This document shows, in pieces, positions 6,885 to 15,723 of a DNA stretch of 64,000 nt (its first letter is position 1; every line of letters begins with the position of its first letter). The position numbers were made by a program, and so were the translations under genes. Under the pieces are notes generated by a model. It did no database searches. It saw only the letters and a list, made by a program, of their open reading frames with translations, and had not been told where the DNA came from. Location of the stretch: contig JAHEKQ010000004.1 of NCBI GenBank assembly GCA_024638265.1, forward strand, positions 12,641 through 76,640, read 5' to 3'. Origin of the DNA: Flammeovirgaceae bacterium (GTDB lineage Bacteria > Bacteroidota > Bacteroidia > Cytophagales > Cyclobacteriaceae).

Positions 6885-9125
6885 ATGATGAAACGCCTCT
6901 TTTTCCTCGTATTCTTATTATTTCCATATCTAATGGAAGCCCAGGTGGACATACGTCCTGTCAGGATCAACATTGCCCCGACGCTCGATGGAAAGATTGA
7001 TGATGATGCATGGAGGGACGTACCGGTCACTAAAGACTTCAGACAGCAGTTCCCACTTGACACTATCGTGGCCCTGGGTGATACCGAACTTCGCTTTGCC
7101 TACGATGATGTCAATCTATATATAGCAATCCATTGCCAGAGTTCGGGATCAGAATTTGTTACCACATCACTCAGGAGGGATTTTTCTTTCAGGGCCCAGG
7201 ATAATATTACCCTTGTTTTCGATACTTATGCCGATAATACAAATGCTTTTGTATTCGGGATCAATAGCGAGGGTGCCAGGAGGGAAGCCTTGATCGCCAA
7301 TGGGGGCACTTCGTTCCAAAATGGAGACTTTCAACTTAGCTGGGATAACAAGTGGTTTGGAGACGCCTTTATCGGGGAGGATTTCTGGTCTGCTGAAATG
7401 GCCATTCCCTGGAAATCTATCCGATTTACCGAAGGAAGCGATACCTGGTTCTTCAACTGCTACAGGAACGATACGCAATTCAACGAGCGTACCACGCTGG
7501 CCAAAATTCCGAATAACAGGATGATCATGGATCTGAACTTTACCAACCGTATCATCTGGGAGGAACCACTGAAGAAATCAGGTCCAAATGTAGCAGTTAT
7601 CCCATATTTGATCGGTCAGACAAGCAGGGATTTTGAGGATCCACTGGTCGATGGGCCCACCAACAAGTTCAATGCGGGCTTTGATGCCAAAGTGGGGGTA
7701 ACTTCCGGACTGAACCTCGATTTGACTGTGAACCCGGATTTCAGCCAGGTGGAGGTAGATCAGCAGGTCACAAATCTTGACAGGTTTGAGATATTTTTTC
7801 CTGAGCGAAGACAGTTCTTTTTGGAGAACGCTGACTTGTTTGGAAGTTTCGGATTATCAAGGATGAACCCCTTCTTTTCCCGTCGTATAGGGGTAGCACG
7901 AGACACTGCTACTGGCCAGAATATTCAAAACCCCATTTTATACGGGGCCAGGTTGAGTGGTAAAGTAAATGATAACCTTAGAGTGGGCTTGTTGAATATG
8001 CAAACAGCAGCCGAAGAGGAAAACGGCTTACCATCATTTAACTATACCGTGGCTGCGGTTCAGCAGAAAGTATTCGACCGGTCAAACATCTCCTTTATTA
8101 TGGTCAACAAACAGGCGATCAATCCGGGGGAGTATTCAGGTGATTTCAGCCGATTCAACCGCATAGCAGGCCTGGAGTACCGGCTTGCTTCTGCCGATAA
8201 CTTCTGGCGCGGAAAAATTTTTTATCACCGGGCAATTCTGGAGGAAGAAATGGAAGACCCCTACACACATGGAGCTCAGATAGAATATCAGCGACGACGC
8301 TTCAGGCTTGAATGGGCGCATAGTATAATCGGATTGGGATATGATGCACAGGTGGGCTTTGTTCCGCGGAAGGATTACGCACTGATCAGTCCGGAGTTCC
8401 AACTTTATTTTTACCCGAATGGACGCTTGTTAAATACCCATAACATCAACGTCGATACTCGCTGGTTTTATCAGCTGGACAAAGAGGGAAATCCGGTGAT
8501 TGAACCGGGGGAAAATTCAGAACAGCAGGTTGAATTTACTTGGGAGTTTAATTTCACCAATACCTCTGAATTGAGACTGAACGCCTCCAGGAATTTCCTC
8601 AAGCTCCTCAATGATTTCGATCCTACCAGGGTACAGGCCGACGGGGTAGTACTCCCTGCAGGTTCTTCTTATGACTACTTCGAATATTCAATTAGTTACC
8701 GTTCCGATCAGAGGAGACTGTTTGCTTTTGAGCTCGAACCTACCTTTGGCGGATTTTTCAATGGCATCAGAAGAGGGGTAAACGGAGAGATTAACTACAG
8801 AATTCAACCATATGGCACCTTGGGTGTGGGCTATGATTACAATTACATTGAACTCGCTGAACCCTTTGAACCCGTCGATATCTGGCTTGTCGGTCCCCGG
8901 TTTGACTTGACATTCACTAAAAGCTTATTTCTCACTGCTTTTTTCCAGTATAACTCTCAACTTGACAATATTAACGTCAATACGCGCTTCCAATGGCGCT
9001 TTGCACCCGTCTCAGACTTCTTCCTGGTCTACACAGACAACTATTTTGTCAATCCGGGAATCCAGAATTTCACCAAGAGGAATCATGCCCTGGTGGCTAA
9101 ACTGACGTATTGGTTGAATCTGTAA
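6885..9125 (+). CDS. DUF5916 outer-membrane protein with CBM9-like domain
   Basis: 746 residues. An N-terminal signal peptide (about 1-20, ends MEAQ) is followed by a carbohydrate-binding-family-9-like domain (about 25-215, PTLDGKIDDDAW, FWSAEMAIPWKSI) and a long beta-strand-rich region ending in an aromatic C-terminal strand (LTYWLNL), as expected for an outer-membrane barrel. This is the Bacteroidota DUF5916 architecture; the biological role is not known. The start codon is preceded by TAAAATTG, one mismatch from TAnnTTTG, five bases before ATG. The stop codon is also the first base of an octamer array. Confidence 0.88.
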   Translation: MMKRLFFLVFLLFPYLMEAQVDIRPVRINIAPTLDGKIDDDAWRDVPVTKDFRQQFPLDTIVALGDTELRFAYDDVNLYIAIHCQSSGSEFVTTSLRRDFSFRAQDNITLVFDTYADNTNAFVFGINSEGARREALIANGGTSFQNGDFQLSWDNKWFGDAFIGEDFWSAEMAIPWKSIRFTEGSDTWFFNCYRNDTQFNERTTLAKIPNNRMIMDLNFTNRIIWEEPLKKSGPNVAVIPYLIGQTSRDFEDPLVDGPTNKFNAGFDAKVGVTSGLNLDLTVNPDFSQVEVDQQVTNLDRFEIFFPERRQFFLENADLFGSFGLSRMNPFFSRRIGVARDTATGQNIQNPILYGARLSGKVNDNLRVGLLNMQTAAEEENGLPSFNYTVAAVQQKVFDRSNISFIMVNKQAINPGEYSGDFSRFNRIAGLEYRLASADNFWRGKIFYHRAILEEEMEDPYTHGAQIEYQRRRFRLEWAHSIIGLGYDAQVGFVPRKDYALISPEFQLYFYPNGRLLNTHNINVDTRWFYQLDKEGNPVIEPGENSEQQVEFTWEFNFTNTSELRLNASRNFLKLLNDFDPTRVQADGVVLPAGSSYDYFEYSISYRSDQRRLFAFELEPTFGGFFNGIRRGVNGEINYRIQPYGTLGVGYDYNYIELAEPFEPVDIWLVGPRFDLTFTKSLFLTAFFQYNSQLDNINVNTRFQWRFAPVSDFFLVYTDNYFVNPGIQNFTKRNHALVAKLTYWLNL

Positions 9126-9196
9126 GCGGTAGAGCAGTAGAGCAGTAAAGCGGTAGAGCAGTAAAGCGGTAGAGCAGTAGAGCTGTAAATCAGTAG
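9125..9196 (+). repeat. Nine tandem octamers AGCRGTAR
   Basis: Nine contiguous 8-base units: the first seven follow AGCRGTAR (R = purine) and the last two differ by a base (AGCTGTAA, ATCAGTAG). The first unit overlaps the last base of the DUF5916 stop codon. The same unit family lies directly after the trkH stop on the opposite strand (25541-25581). Located at a convergent gene junction. Confidence 0.9.
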
Positions 9197-9262
9197 TACG
9201 TAACTCTTTACCTTTTAATTTCCCCAGATAGATTTACACTTTCCACTTTCTACCCTTCACTT

Positions 9263-11419
9263 TTACTTCTCTATGCCTTCCAGGTCCAGCATGAATGCAT
9301 ATTCCAGTGCGGTTCGCCTGTACCGCTTGAAACGACCGGAGGCGCCGCCATGACCGCTTTCCATGTCGGTATCGAGAAGGAGGATCTTATCCCCCGTTTT
9401 CATGTCACGTAGTTTTGCTACCCACTTGGCAGGTTCCCAGTACTGTACCTGTGAATCGAAAAAGCCAGTTGTAACCAGCATATTGGGGTATTCCTGTGCA
9501 CTAACCTGATCGTAGGGTGAGTAAGAAAGCATATATTCATACGATTCAAAGTTCTTGGGATTACCCCATTCGTCAAACTCTCCTGTAGTCAGCGGGATGG
9601 ACTCATCGAGCATAGTAGAAATGACATCGACGAAAGGCACGGCGGCGACCACCCCGTTGTACAATTCGGGATTCATATTTACTATAGCTCCCATTAGTAA
9701 TCCACCGGCACTGCCTCCTCGTGCATACAAATGATCTTCCGAAGTCCAGTTGTTTTCGATCAGGTATTTGCTGCAATCAACAAAATCATTGAAAGTGTTT
9801 TTCTTACGGAACATTTTGCCGTCTTCATACCATTTTCTTCCCATTTCCTGTCCACCCCTAATGTGGGCAATACCGTAGGCAAAGCCACGATCGAGCAAAC
9901 TCAACATTGATGAATTAAAACGGGGGTATGTGGTCGAGCCATAGGACCCATAGGCGTAAAGCAGAAATGGATTTTGACCGTTTTTCTCGAAGCCCTTTTT
10001 GTAGACAATGGACATCGGTACTTTAACTCCATCGCGGGCTTCCACCCAGATTCTTTCTGTTATATAATCTTCCGGATTATGTCCGCCAACTACTTCCTGT
10101 TGCTTCAGGACTACCCGCTCGCGCGTCTTCATATTGTAATTGTAGGTGGTGGAGGGAGTAGTCAGAGAGCTATACCTGAAACGGAGCTCTTCAGTTTCAA
10201 ATTCAGGGTTGGTGACGGAACTAAGCAGATAGGCAGGCTCATCAAAGGAAATGAAGTGTTCCTCGCCGCTGCTTTGATCTATGACCTTTAGTCGATCCAG
10301 GGCATTATATCGTTCATCCACAACAAGGTAATTGCTAAAAACATCAATACCGTTTAGGAGTACATCCTCCCTATGTGGAATAACCTCTTTCCAATTGTCC
10401 ATTTCAGTGGAGTTTTCAGAGGTTTCCATCAAACGGAAATTCTCAGCGTCCCAGTTGGAAACGATATACCATTTGTCTTCAAAATGTTCAATATTATATT
10501 CGTGTTTGCTCCCCCTGGGGGTAAATTGGGTAAAGTCTCCTGCTGGATTATCTGATTTGAGGGTCCAGTAATCAGAAACCAGGGTACTACCCGCGTAGAT
10601 GATAATGTAGTTGTCGGATTTGGAACGGTAGACTCCTATATAATAAGTATTATCTTCCTCTTCGTACACCAGTTCATCTTCCGACTGATCATCTCCGAGT
10701 GTATGTCTCCAGATTTTTTCAGTCAGCAGGGTAACATCATTTTTTGAGGTATAGAAAAATGTCTGGTTATCATCGGCCCAAGCCCCACCACCACTGGTAT
10801 TGTGGATTCGGTCGGGATGGATCTCTCCAGTCGTGAGGTCCTTGAAGTGGATCACATATTGTCTCCGGCTGATAGTGTCGACACCAAAAGCTACGGTATT
10901 GTTATCAGGACTAACGGTAAGTCCTCCCAATGAGAAATAGTCGTGACCTTCAGCCAGTTCATTGACATTGATTATAACTTCCTCTTCATTTTCCAGGTTG
11001 TCTTTCTTCCTGCAGTAGATGGGGTATTCCCCACCCTCCTCATACCTGGTATAATACCAATACCCGTTCTTAAAATAAGGGACTGAAGAATCATCCTTTT
11101 TAATCCGGCCCACGATTTCGTCATATAATTTGTCCTGGAGACCCTCTGTATGGGCCATAACCTTCGACTTGTATTCATTTTCAGCTTCCAGGTAATTAAT
11201 GACTTTTTGGGTTTGTTCATCCTTTTCCTCTGCCATTTTCTGTTCATCGGTAAGTCTCATCCAGAAATATGGATCGACCCTGGAATCACCATGTACATTG
11301 AGAATAGAATCTTTTTTTTCTGCTACGGGAGGCTCCATACCATTTTTCATTCCTGTTTCATTTTGGGAGTTGCAACTGACAATGGCAATCACAACAACCA
11401 GGGTTAATAGTCTGTTCAT
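9263..11419 (-). CDS. Prolyl oligopeptidase family protease, oligopeptidase B-like lipoprotein
   Basis: 718 residues, peptidase family S9A. Lipoprotein signal MNRLLTLVVVIAIVSC with Cys16. A beta-propeller domain (about 40-450) precedes the alpha/beta hydrolase domain with nucleophile Ser in ARGGSAGGLLMG, Asp in FDSQVQYWEP and His in MESGHGG. Known role: cleavage of short peptides, usually after basic residues for oligopeptidase B. The lipobox implies attachment to a membrane facing the periplasm, unlike cytoplasmic OpdB of enterobacteria. Only 11 bases separate it from the upstream small gene, so they may be co-transcribed. Confidence 0.93.
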   Translation of the reverse strand: MNRLLTLVVVIAIVSCNSQNETGMKNGMEPPVAEKKDSILNVHGDSRVDPYFWMRLTDEQKMAEEKDEQTQKVINYLEAENEYKSKVMAHTEGLQDKLYDEIVGRIKKDDSSVPYFKNGYWYYTRYEEGGEYPIYCRKKDNLENEEEVIINVNELAEGHDYFSLGGLTVSPDNNTVAFGVDTISRRQYVIHFKDLTTGEIHPDRIHNTSGGGAWADDNQTFFYTSKNDVTLLTEKIWRHTLGDDQSEDELVYEEEDNTYYIGVYRSKSDNYIIIYAGSTLVSDYWTLKSDNPAGDFTQFTPRGSKHEYNIEHFEDKWYIVSNWDAENFRLMETSENSTEMDNWKEVIPHREDVLLNGIDVFSNYLVVDERYNALDRLKVIDQSSGEEHFISFDEPAYLLSSVTNPEFETEELRFRYSSLTTPSTTYNYNMKTRERVVLKQQEVVGGHNPEDYITERIWVEARDGVKVPMSIVYKKGFEKNGQNPFLLYAYGSYGSTTYPRFNSSMLSLLDRGFAYGIAHIRGGQEMGRKWYEDGKMFRKKNTFNDFVDCSKYLIENNWTSEDHLYARGGSAGGLLMGAIVNMNPELYNGVVAAVPFVDVISTMLDESIPLTTGEFDEWGNPKNFESYEYMLSYSPYDQVSAQEYPNMLVTTGFFDSQVQYWEPAKWVAKLRDMKTGDKILLLDTDMESGHGGASGRFKRYRRTALEYAFMLDLEGIEK

Positions 11420-11430
11420 ATTTGAGTTTT

Positions 11431-11808
11431 TTAAGATTGTAAGTTTGATATGACCAGGTCTTTTAGTTCCTCCTCGACCCGCCAGTCCTTTGCCAGTTTT
11501 AGCATGGCATTCATTTCGAGTTCGGTCACGAACCCCTTAAGATTATTTGAGTCCCATACCATTTTGATATAACCAACGCGCTTGTCTTTGGAGTAATCTC
11601 CAATGTGGTCATTCAGATAAGTTCTGGCACGCTCAAAAGAATTGAGGTAGTCCTTGGCGATAAATTGATTTGCCCATTTCAATTCATCCTCCGCACCGAG
11701 ATCAATGGCAGTTTGTTCGAGGTGATCACGTTCTTCCTGGTCGAGTCCGTGGTAGTGAAAAATCACGGACTTAAGTAGCATATAGACCTTTTTTTCCTGG
11801 GCATTCAC
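11431..11808 (-). CDS. Small helical protein, unknown function
   Basis: 125 residues from the GTG chosen here (VNAQEKKVYMLLKSV). Mostly predicted alpha-helical and acidic, with no recognised family; it faintly resembles TerB-like helical bundles. Three starts are possible: TTG at 11862 would overlap hemW and give a signal-peptide-like N-terminus, GTG at 11808 lies five bases after a TATAATTG -7-like box, and ATG at 11781 gives 116 residues. The GTG is preferred because its spacing matches other genes here. It lies between hemW and the oligopeptidase gene, all on one strand. Confidence 0.6.
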   Translation of the reverse strand: MNAQEKKVYMLLKSVIFHYHGLDQEERDHLEQTAIDLGAEDELKWANQFIAKDYLNSFERARTYLNDHIGDYSKDKRVGYIKMVWDSNNLKGFVTELEMNAMLKLAKDWRVEEELKDLVISNLQS

Positions 11809-11813
11809 GGGTA

Positions 11814-11821
11814 CAATTATA
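11814..11821 (-). promoter_or_regulatory. TAnnTTTG-like -7 element
   Basis: TATAATTG on the minus strand, one mismatch from consensus, ending five bases before the GTG at 11808. Confidence 0.35.
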
Positions 11822-11854
11822 CAAAAAAATAAGCCGATTTCGCACTTATTCCAG

Positions 11855-12976
11855 TTAGCCAATCATTAGACGGGAGGCAATTTCGTCTGCCAGTAACTTC
11901 CCTTTTTTGGTGGTATACAACACATCCCCTTTTACTTCTAAATATCCCAATGTTATCAACTCCTTAGTTTCCTGATTCTTGTAAGATAAAAGGTCAAGTC
12001 CAAATTGCTCTTTGATCAGCCCCAGATTGCAACCCCAAAGTGTTCTCAGGGAAGTGAAAATGTACTCATTCAGAGTCGAGAATTTTTCCCGGTCTTCCAT
12101 TACCCGGGGAAGTTGGTTTTCAGTCAGTGATCGTATGTAGTTCAGGTTATGAGAAGGATTAGACCAGCGTTTTTCTTTTCGAAATGAATGCGCTGAAGGG
12201 CCAATTCCGAGATAATGGGTTAGATCCCAGTACGATTTATTGTGCTCTGAATATTTTCCCTCCCGCGCAAAATTACTGATTTCATAGTGTTCAAACCCCA
12301 TGCGTGTTAGTGAGTCCATTATCTGTTCAAATTGTGAAGCTTCTTCCTCTTCTGCGATAGGGGTTATTTTTCCCTTGCGAATCCAGTTTTCAAAAACTGT
12401 CTTTGGTTCTATGGTAAAGGAGTAAATAGAAATATGCTCGGGCTGAAGGTCGTTCATTATTGAGAGGTCTTCTGCCAGGGACATTACCGTGCTACCCGGC
12501 AGCGCATAAATCAGGTCAAGGTTAACATTGCTGAATCCACTCTTCCGGGCCATTTCGTATGCCCTTCTAGCTGTTTTGGCGTTGTGATTACGGTTTATCG
12601 ATTTAAGCAATTGATCATCGAAGGTCTGTACTCCCATACTTAACCTGTTGATCCCCAATGATTTAAGGTCGTTGAGATATTCTAAAGACAAATCCTCAGG
12701 GTTAGCCTCAAAAGTTATTTCAAGAGGCTGTATTTTATAAAAGCTGTAAGCGGTTTCCAGTAGTTCTGAAACCTCTCGTATAGTGAGTACACTTGGTGTT
12801 CCCCCACCAAAATAAATGGTTTTGATCTTTTCTTCGAATATGTCAGTGTATAACTCCAGCTCTTTTTGCATCGACTCTACCAGTTCTGATTTTCGTTTGA
12901 AATCAGTAGTAAAGTGAAATCCACAATAGTGACATGCTTTATGACAAAAGGGAATATGGAAATATAATCCAGCCAG
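11855..12976 (-). CDS. hemW: Radical SAM protein HemW, with apparent CTG start
   Basis: Heme chaperone-type radical SAM protein. Seen: CxxxCxxC as Cys11, Cys15, Cys18 followed by G-F, which fits HemW (HemN has a further Cys), then YFGGGTPS, NPEDLS, RLSMGVQTF and NLDLIYALPG. The first ATG of the frame (12871) lies 24 residues after the last cluster cysteine and would delete the iron-sulfur motif. The frame upstream is stopped by TAA at 12980-12982, leaving only CTG CTG GCT GGA TTA TAT as the beginning, so the start is most simply CTG (M-A-G-L-Y-F-H-I-P-F). This gives 373 residues, the family length. An exact TAnnTTTG box lies upstream at 13007-13014. Confidence 0.9.
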   Translation of the reverse strand: MAGLYFHIPFCHKACHYCGFHFTTDFKRKSELVESMQKELELYTDIFEEKIKTIYFGGGTPSVLTIREVSELLETAYSFYKIQPLEITFEANPEDLSLEYLNDLKSLGINRLSMGVQTFDDQLLKSINRNHNAKTARRAYEMARKSGFSNVNLDLIYALPGSTVMSLAEDLSIMNDLQPEHISIYSFTIEPKTVFENWIRKGKITPIAEEEEASQFEQIMDSLTRMGFEHYEISNFAREGKYSEHNKSYWDLTHYLGIGPSAHSFRKEKRWSNPSHNLNYIRSLTENQLPRVMEDREKFSTLNEYIFTSLRTLWGCNLGLIKEQFGLDLLSYKNQETKELITLGYLEVKGDVLYTTKKGKLLADEIASRLMIG

Positions 12977-12982
12977 CAGTTA

Positions 12983-12990
12983 TATATTTA
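12983..12990 (+). promoter_or_regulatory. -7-like element for the Omp85 gene
   Basis: TATATTTA (last base differs from TAnnTTTG), three bases before GTG 12994. It lies inside the transcribed 5' region of hemW, so the two promoters overlap. Confidence 0.35.
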
Positions 12991-12993
12991 AGT

Positions 12994-14682
12994 GTGGGTT
13001 TGTATCCAAAATTAGCCAGAAATCACCGACTTCTTCCATTGGTGTTGATCTTCCTTACCATGATGTCATTGGAAGGGAACTCCCAGGTGATGAAACTGAA
13101 TGTTGCAAACCCCTCAATGCTTGAATCAGTAGAAGGTTTTCAGTTCGCTCCATGTATTTCGGCGGAATGCGATGATAGAATTGATTCGCTGAGAGTCCGA
13201 TTGAATCACCTGGGTTATCTACTTGCCGATTTTGTCAAACGGGTTTCGGGAGATACTATATTCGTTTCCATAAAGGAGGGTCCCCGATATGTATATGGGA
13301 CGATAGAAACCAGCCAGGTACCCCGGGAAGTATCCGTCCAATTTGCCCTCGCTCCGAACTTCGTGTATTCCCCACAGCTGCTGGACAGTCTTTATGAGTC
13401 GATCCTCAAATACTATGAAAACAGGGGATATCCTTTTGCTTCGACCGGTATGGATTCAATTAATATTTCAGGTACCAGAATCAATGGTGTGATTGAGGTT
13501 GACAAGGGCATGGAAGTTTTATTTGCAGGAGTCAGGGATCAGGAGGAGAATTTTCGCTCTTCATGGCTGGCAAAACAGGCATCGATCATCCCCGGAGATC
13601 CATATTCACAGGCAAAGGTTGAGGGTTTGGAAGATGCGCTAAAGAGGGCCGGTATTCGAGTAATTTCACAGTCCGTTGATTTCAGTATTCCTAATCGCGC
13701 CGGTATCATTGTACAGACGGAAAAGTTGAGGAATTCAACATTTGATGGAATCCTTGGATTACAGCAAAATGCCCTGACGGGAAAAACCACACTGGCAGGA
13801 TACCTCGACTTATCGTTGTCTAACCTGTTCAAAACGGGAAAGCAATTGGATTTAAAATGGGAAAGGTTACGCCCTCAGACCCAGGAACTCATGCTGGACT
13901 ATTTGCATCCGGCCTTGTTGAGATCGACGGACCTTCGTTTGGGTTTTGAGCTATTCCGGATGGATTCCAGCTTCCTGAATCGAAATCTCAGGCTGGATCT
14001 GCAGAGAAGATTAGGGACTGAATGGTCAGTTGTCGGAAGTTATCGCTTCCAGAATTCAATTCTGCTGGAAAGGAGTTCATCTGCCGATCTTCCCGATGCG
14101 GCCGAATCAGCCATCCACTCAGGTGGTTTGGGAATTCTGAATTCCAAAGGGAAGAACCATATAAAACTTGTTTTATTGTTGGGTTCAAAATTTATCCGGG
14201 GTAGCAGCGTTGAACCCCCAACTCCTTCAAGCATGGTTGAAAATATTCTCCAATGGTCGGCTGAATTTGAAACCATGCGATTTGCCAGGGTGTCGAAGTT
14301 GTGGGAATTCAGAATTTACGGATTGGCGGGAATCATCAGTTCCGAAAAATTATTTCAGAATGACTTGAGCTTGCTGGGAGGTCTCCGCTCAATCAGGGGA
14401 TTCAATGAGCGAAGTTTTTTTTCAGACCGTTATATGCTTTTCCAGTTTGAACCCAGACTAACATTAGGTGATGATTCAAATTTGTTGATCTTCTGGGATA
14501 GTGGATTTATAAGCACTCCACCTCAAACCGGAACTTCCTGGGTAAACGGATGGGGTGCCGGGCTCGAACTTGAAGTCGATAACAGCAGGTTTCGACTGAT
14601 CGCCGGATGGGGCAAAGAAGAAAATCAACCCGTTGATTACTCCAATCCCAGAATTCATATCGGCTTTGTCTCCAATTTCTGA
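12994..14682 (+). CDS. Omp85/TamA-like outer-membrane protein
   Basis: About 562 residues: signal peptide (hydrophobic LLPLVLIFLTMMSL, cleavage near GNSQ), a POTRA-like region (about 60-210, with RIDSLRVRLNHLGYL and YYENRGYPFAS), then a beta-barrel with the Omp85 loop-6 signature GGLRSIRGFNE and a C-terminal strand ending in Phe. Known family role: insertion or export of proteins at the outer membrane (BamA/TamA group); the substrate here is unknown. Upstream starts (ATG 12934, TTG 13000) are possible; GTG at 12994 is favoured by the -7 box. It diverges from hemW. DUF4271 and hemD follow on the same strand. Confidence 0.85.
   Translation: MGLYPKLARNHRLLPLVLIFLTMMSLEGNSQVMKLNVANPSMLESVEGFQFAPCISAECDDRIDSLRVRLNHLGYLLADFVKRVSGDTIFVSIKEGPRYVYGTIETSQVPREVSVQFALAPNFVYSPQLLDSLYESILKYYENRGYPFASTGMDSINISGTRINGVIEVDKGMEVLFAGVRDQEENFRSSWLAKQASIIPGDPYSQAKVEGLEDALKRAGIRVISQSVDFSIPNRAGIIVQTEKLRNSTFDGILGLQQNALTGKTTLAGYLDLSLSNLFKTGKQLDLKWERLRPQTQELMLDYLHPALLRSTDLRLGFELFRMDSSFLNRNLRLDLQRRLGTEWSVVGSYRFQNSILLERSSSADLPDAAESAIHSGGLGILNSKGKNHIKLVLLLGSKFIRGSSVEPPTPSSMVENILQWSAEFETMRFARVSKLWEFRIYGLAGIISSEKLFQNDLSLLGGLRSIRGFNERSFFSDRYMLFQFEPRLTLGDDSNLLIFWDSGFISTPPQTGTSWVNGWGAGLELEVDNSRFRLIAGWGKEENQPVDYSNPRIHIGFVSNF
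13007..13014 (-). promoter_or_regulatory. TAnnTTTG -7 element of hemW
   Basis: TAATTTTG on the minus strand, exact consensus match, giving a predicted leader of about 25 bases before the CTG start. It overlaps the start region of the divergent Omp85 gene. Confidence 0.5.
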
Positions 14683-14690
14683 TACTTTTG
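14683..14690 (+). promoter_or_regulatory. TAnnTTTG -7 element before the DUF4271 gene
   Basis: TACTTTTG, exact match, ending seven bases before ATG 14698 and starting at the stop codon of the Omp85 gene, so DUF4271-hemD can be transcribed separately. Confidence 0.5.
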
Positions 14691-14697
14691 CGGGCAG

Positions 14698-15708
14698 ATG
14701 AAGTTTGTTTTTATCATAGCGCTGATCCTGGGAACTGTAACTTCTTTAAGAAGCCAGGATTTGATGGGCTCCGACTTTACGAATGAGTTGGAACCGTTGG
14801 GTGACGGGCTATGGAAATTTCAGTATGAAGTAAAAGACTACCTCAATAAAAAGTTAGTGGTTGAGGGATCAGAAATTGGGATTTTCCTGAACAACGACCT
14901 CGTCAAAGTAAGTGATCGGGATACACTTTTACTCGACCAACTTGGTTCCGGTAGAATCTTGTTACACTTTACTTCTGACAAATCCATTAAGGCCAGTTTA
15001 CTTGAACCGGTCCTTCCCTCCGCAATCCAGGCAACTCCAAACCCGAGACTTTTTAAATCTTATTTCAACTTCACATCAGTGTTCTTTAGTGTGTCTTTGC
15101 TTTTCCTTGCAATAATAAAGTGGACCCAGGGACGTGATTTCAATGAATATCTCAGGGTATCGAGAATGTTTGCACCACGAAATGCCGATGAGAATATTCT
15201 CCGAAATAAACTGATGACCAATGCCAACCTGCAATACTTGTTGTTTTTCAACTTGATCGTTTCGGGGTCTATGGTATGCTATGAGAACCTGACGATGGGT
15301 ACAGTTCAGGACCAGTGGATGATTTTCTTAAGATGGCTTGGTTATTATGGATTGTTCGGATCTTTTCTAATGGGAAAATGGCTTCTGATATCATTCATCA
15401 ACTACATTTTTAACTTCCATGCATTCCTTCAATCACACCTGGTTAACTACCTAAGAATTTCCTCCTTTTTTGCACTGATTTGGACATTGGTATTACTCGG
15501 ATTCTCATGGTGGAATCCTGCCGCTTTCCCATCAGAAGTTTTTGTCCTTTCAGTCTTTATTTCAGCCTTGATTAGAATTTTGATCCTGTTTCTTAAACTA
15601 AATAGTACAGAGGGCTATCGTGGTTTTCATTTATTTTCCTACCTTTGCGCCACCGAAATTATCCCCTTTTTAGGGGTTATTTATTTTACTTCTGAGTTTT
15701 TTCAGTAA
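14698..15708 (+). CDS. DUF4271 membrane protein
   Basis: 336 residues: signal peptide (about 1-20, ending SQD), a short beta-rich extracytoplasmic domain to about 115, then about six membrane helices (first at 122-140, last at about 310-330). This is the Bacteroidota-specific DUF4271 family, which is often found directly upstream of uroporphyrinogen-III synthase as it is here. Function unknown. The hemD start is 15 bases after its stop. Confidence 0.88.
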   Translation: MKFVFIIALILGTVTSLRSQDLMGSDFTNELEPLGDGLWKFQYEVKDYLNKKLVVEGSEIGIFLNNDLVKVSDRDTLLLDQLGSGRILLHFTSDKSIKASLLEPVLPSAIQATPNPRLFKSYFNFTSVFFSVSLLFLAIIKWTQGRDFNEYLRVSRMFAPRNADENILRNKLMTNANLQYLLFFNLIVSGSMVCYENLTMGTVQDQWMIFLRWLGYYGLFGSFLMGKWLLISFINYIFNFHAFLQSHLVNYLRISSFFALIWTLVLLGFSWWNPAAFPSEVFVLSVFISALIRILILFLKLNSTEGYRGFHLFSYLCATEIIPFLGVIYFTSEFFQ

Positions 15709-15723
15709 AAAGAGAAGAGGAAC

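Noticed and set aside
9125-9196. Tandem octamers considered as a CRISPR array
   Set aside because: Units are contiguous 8-mers without spacers, and no cas gene is present.
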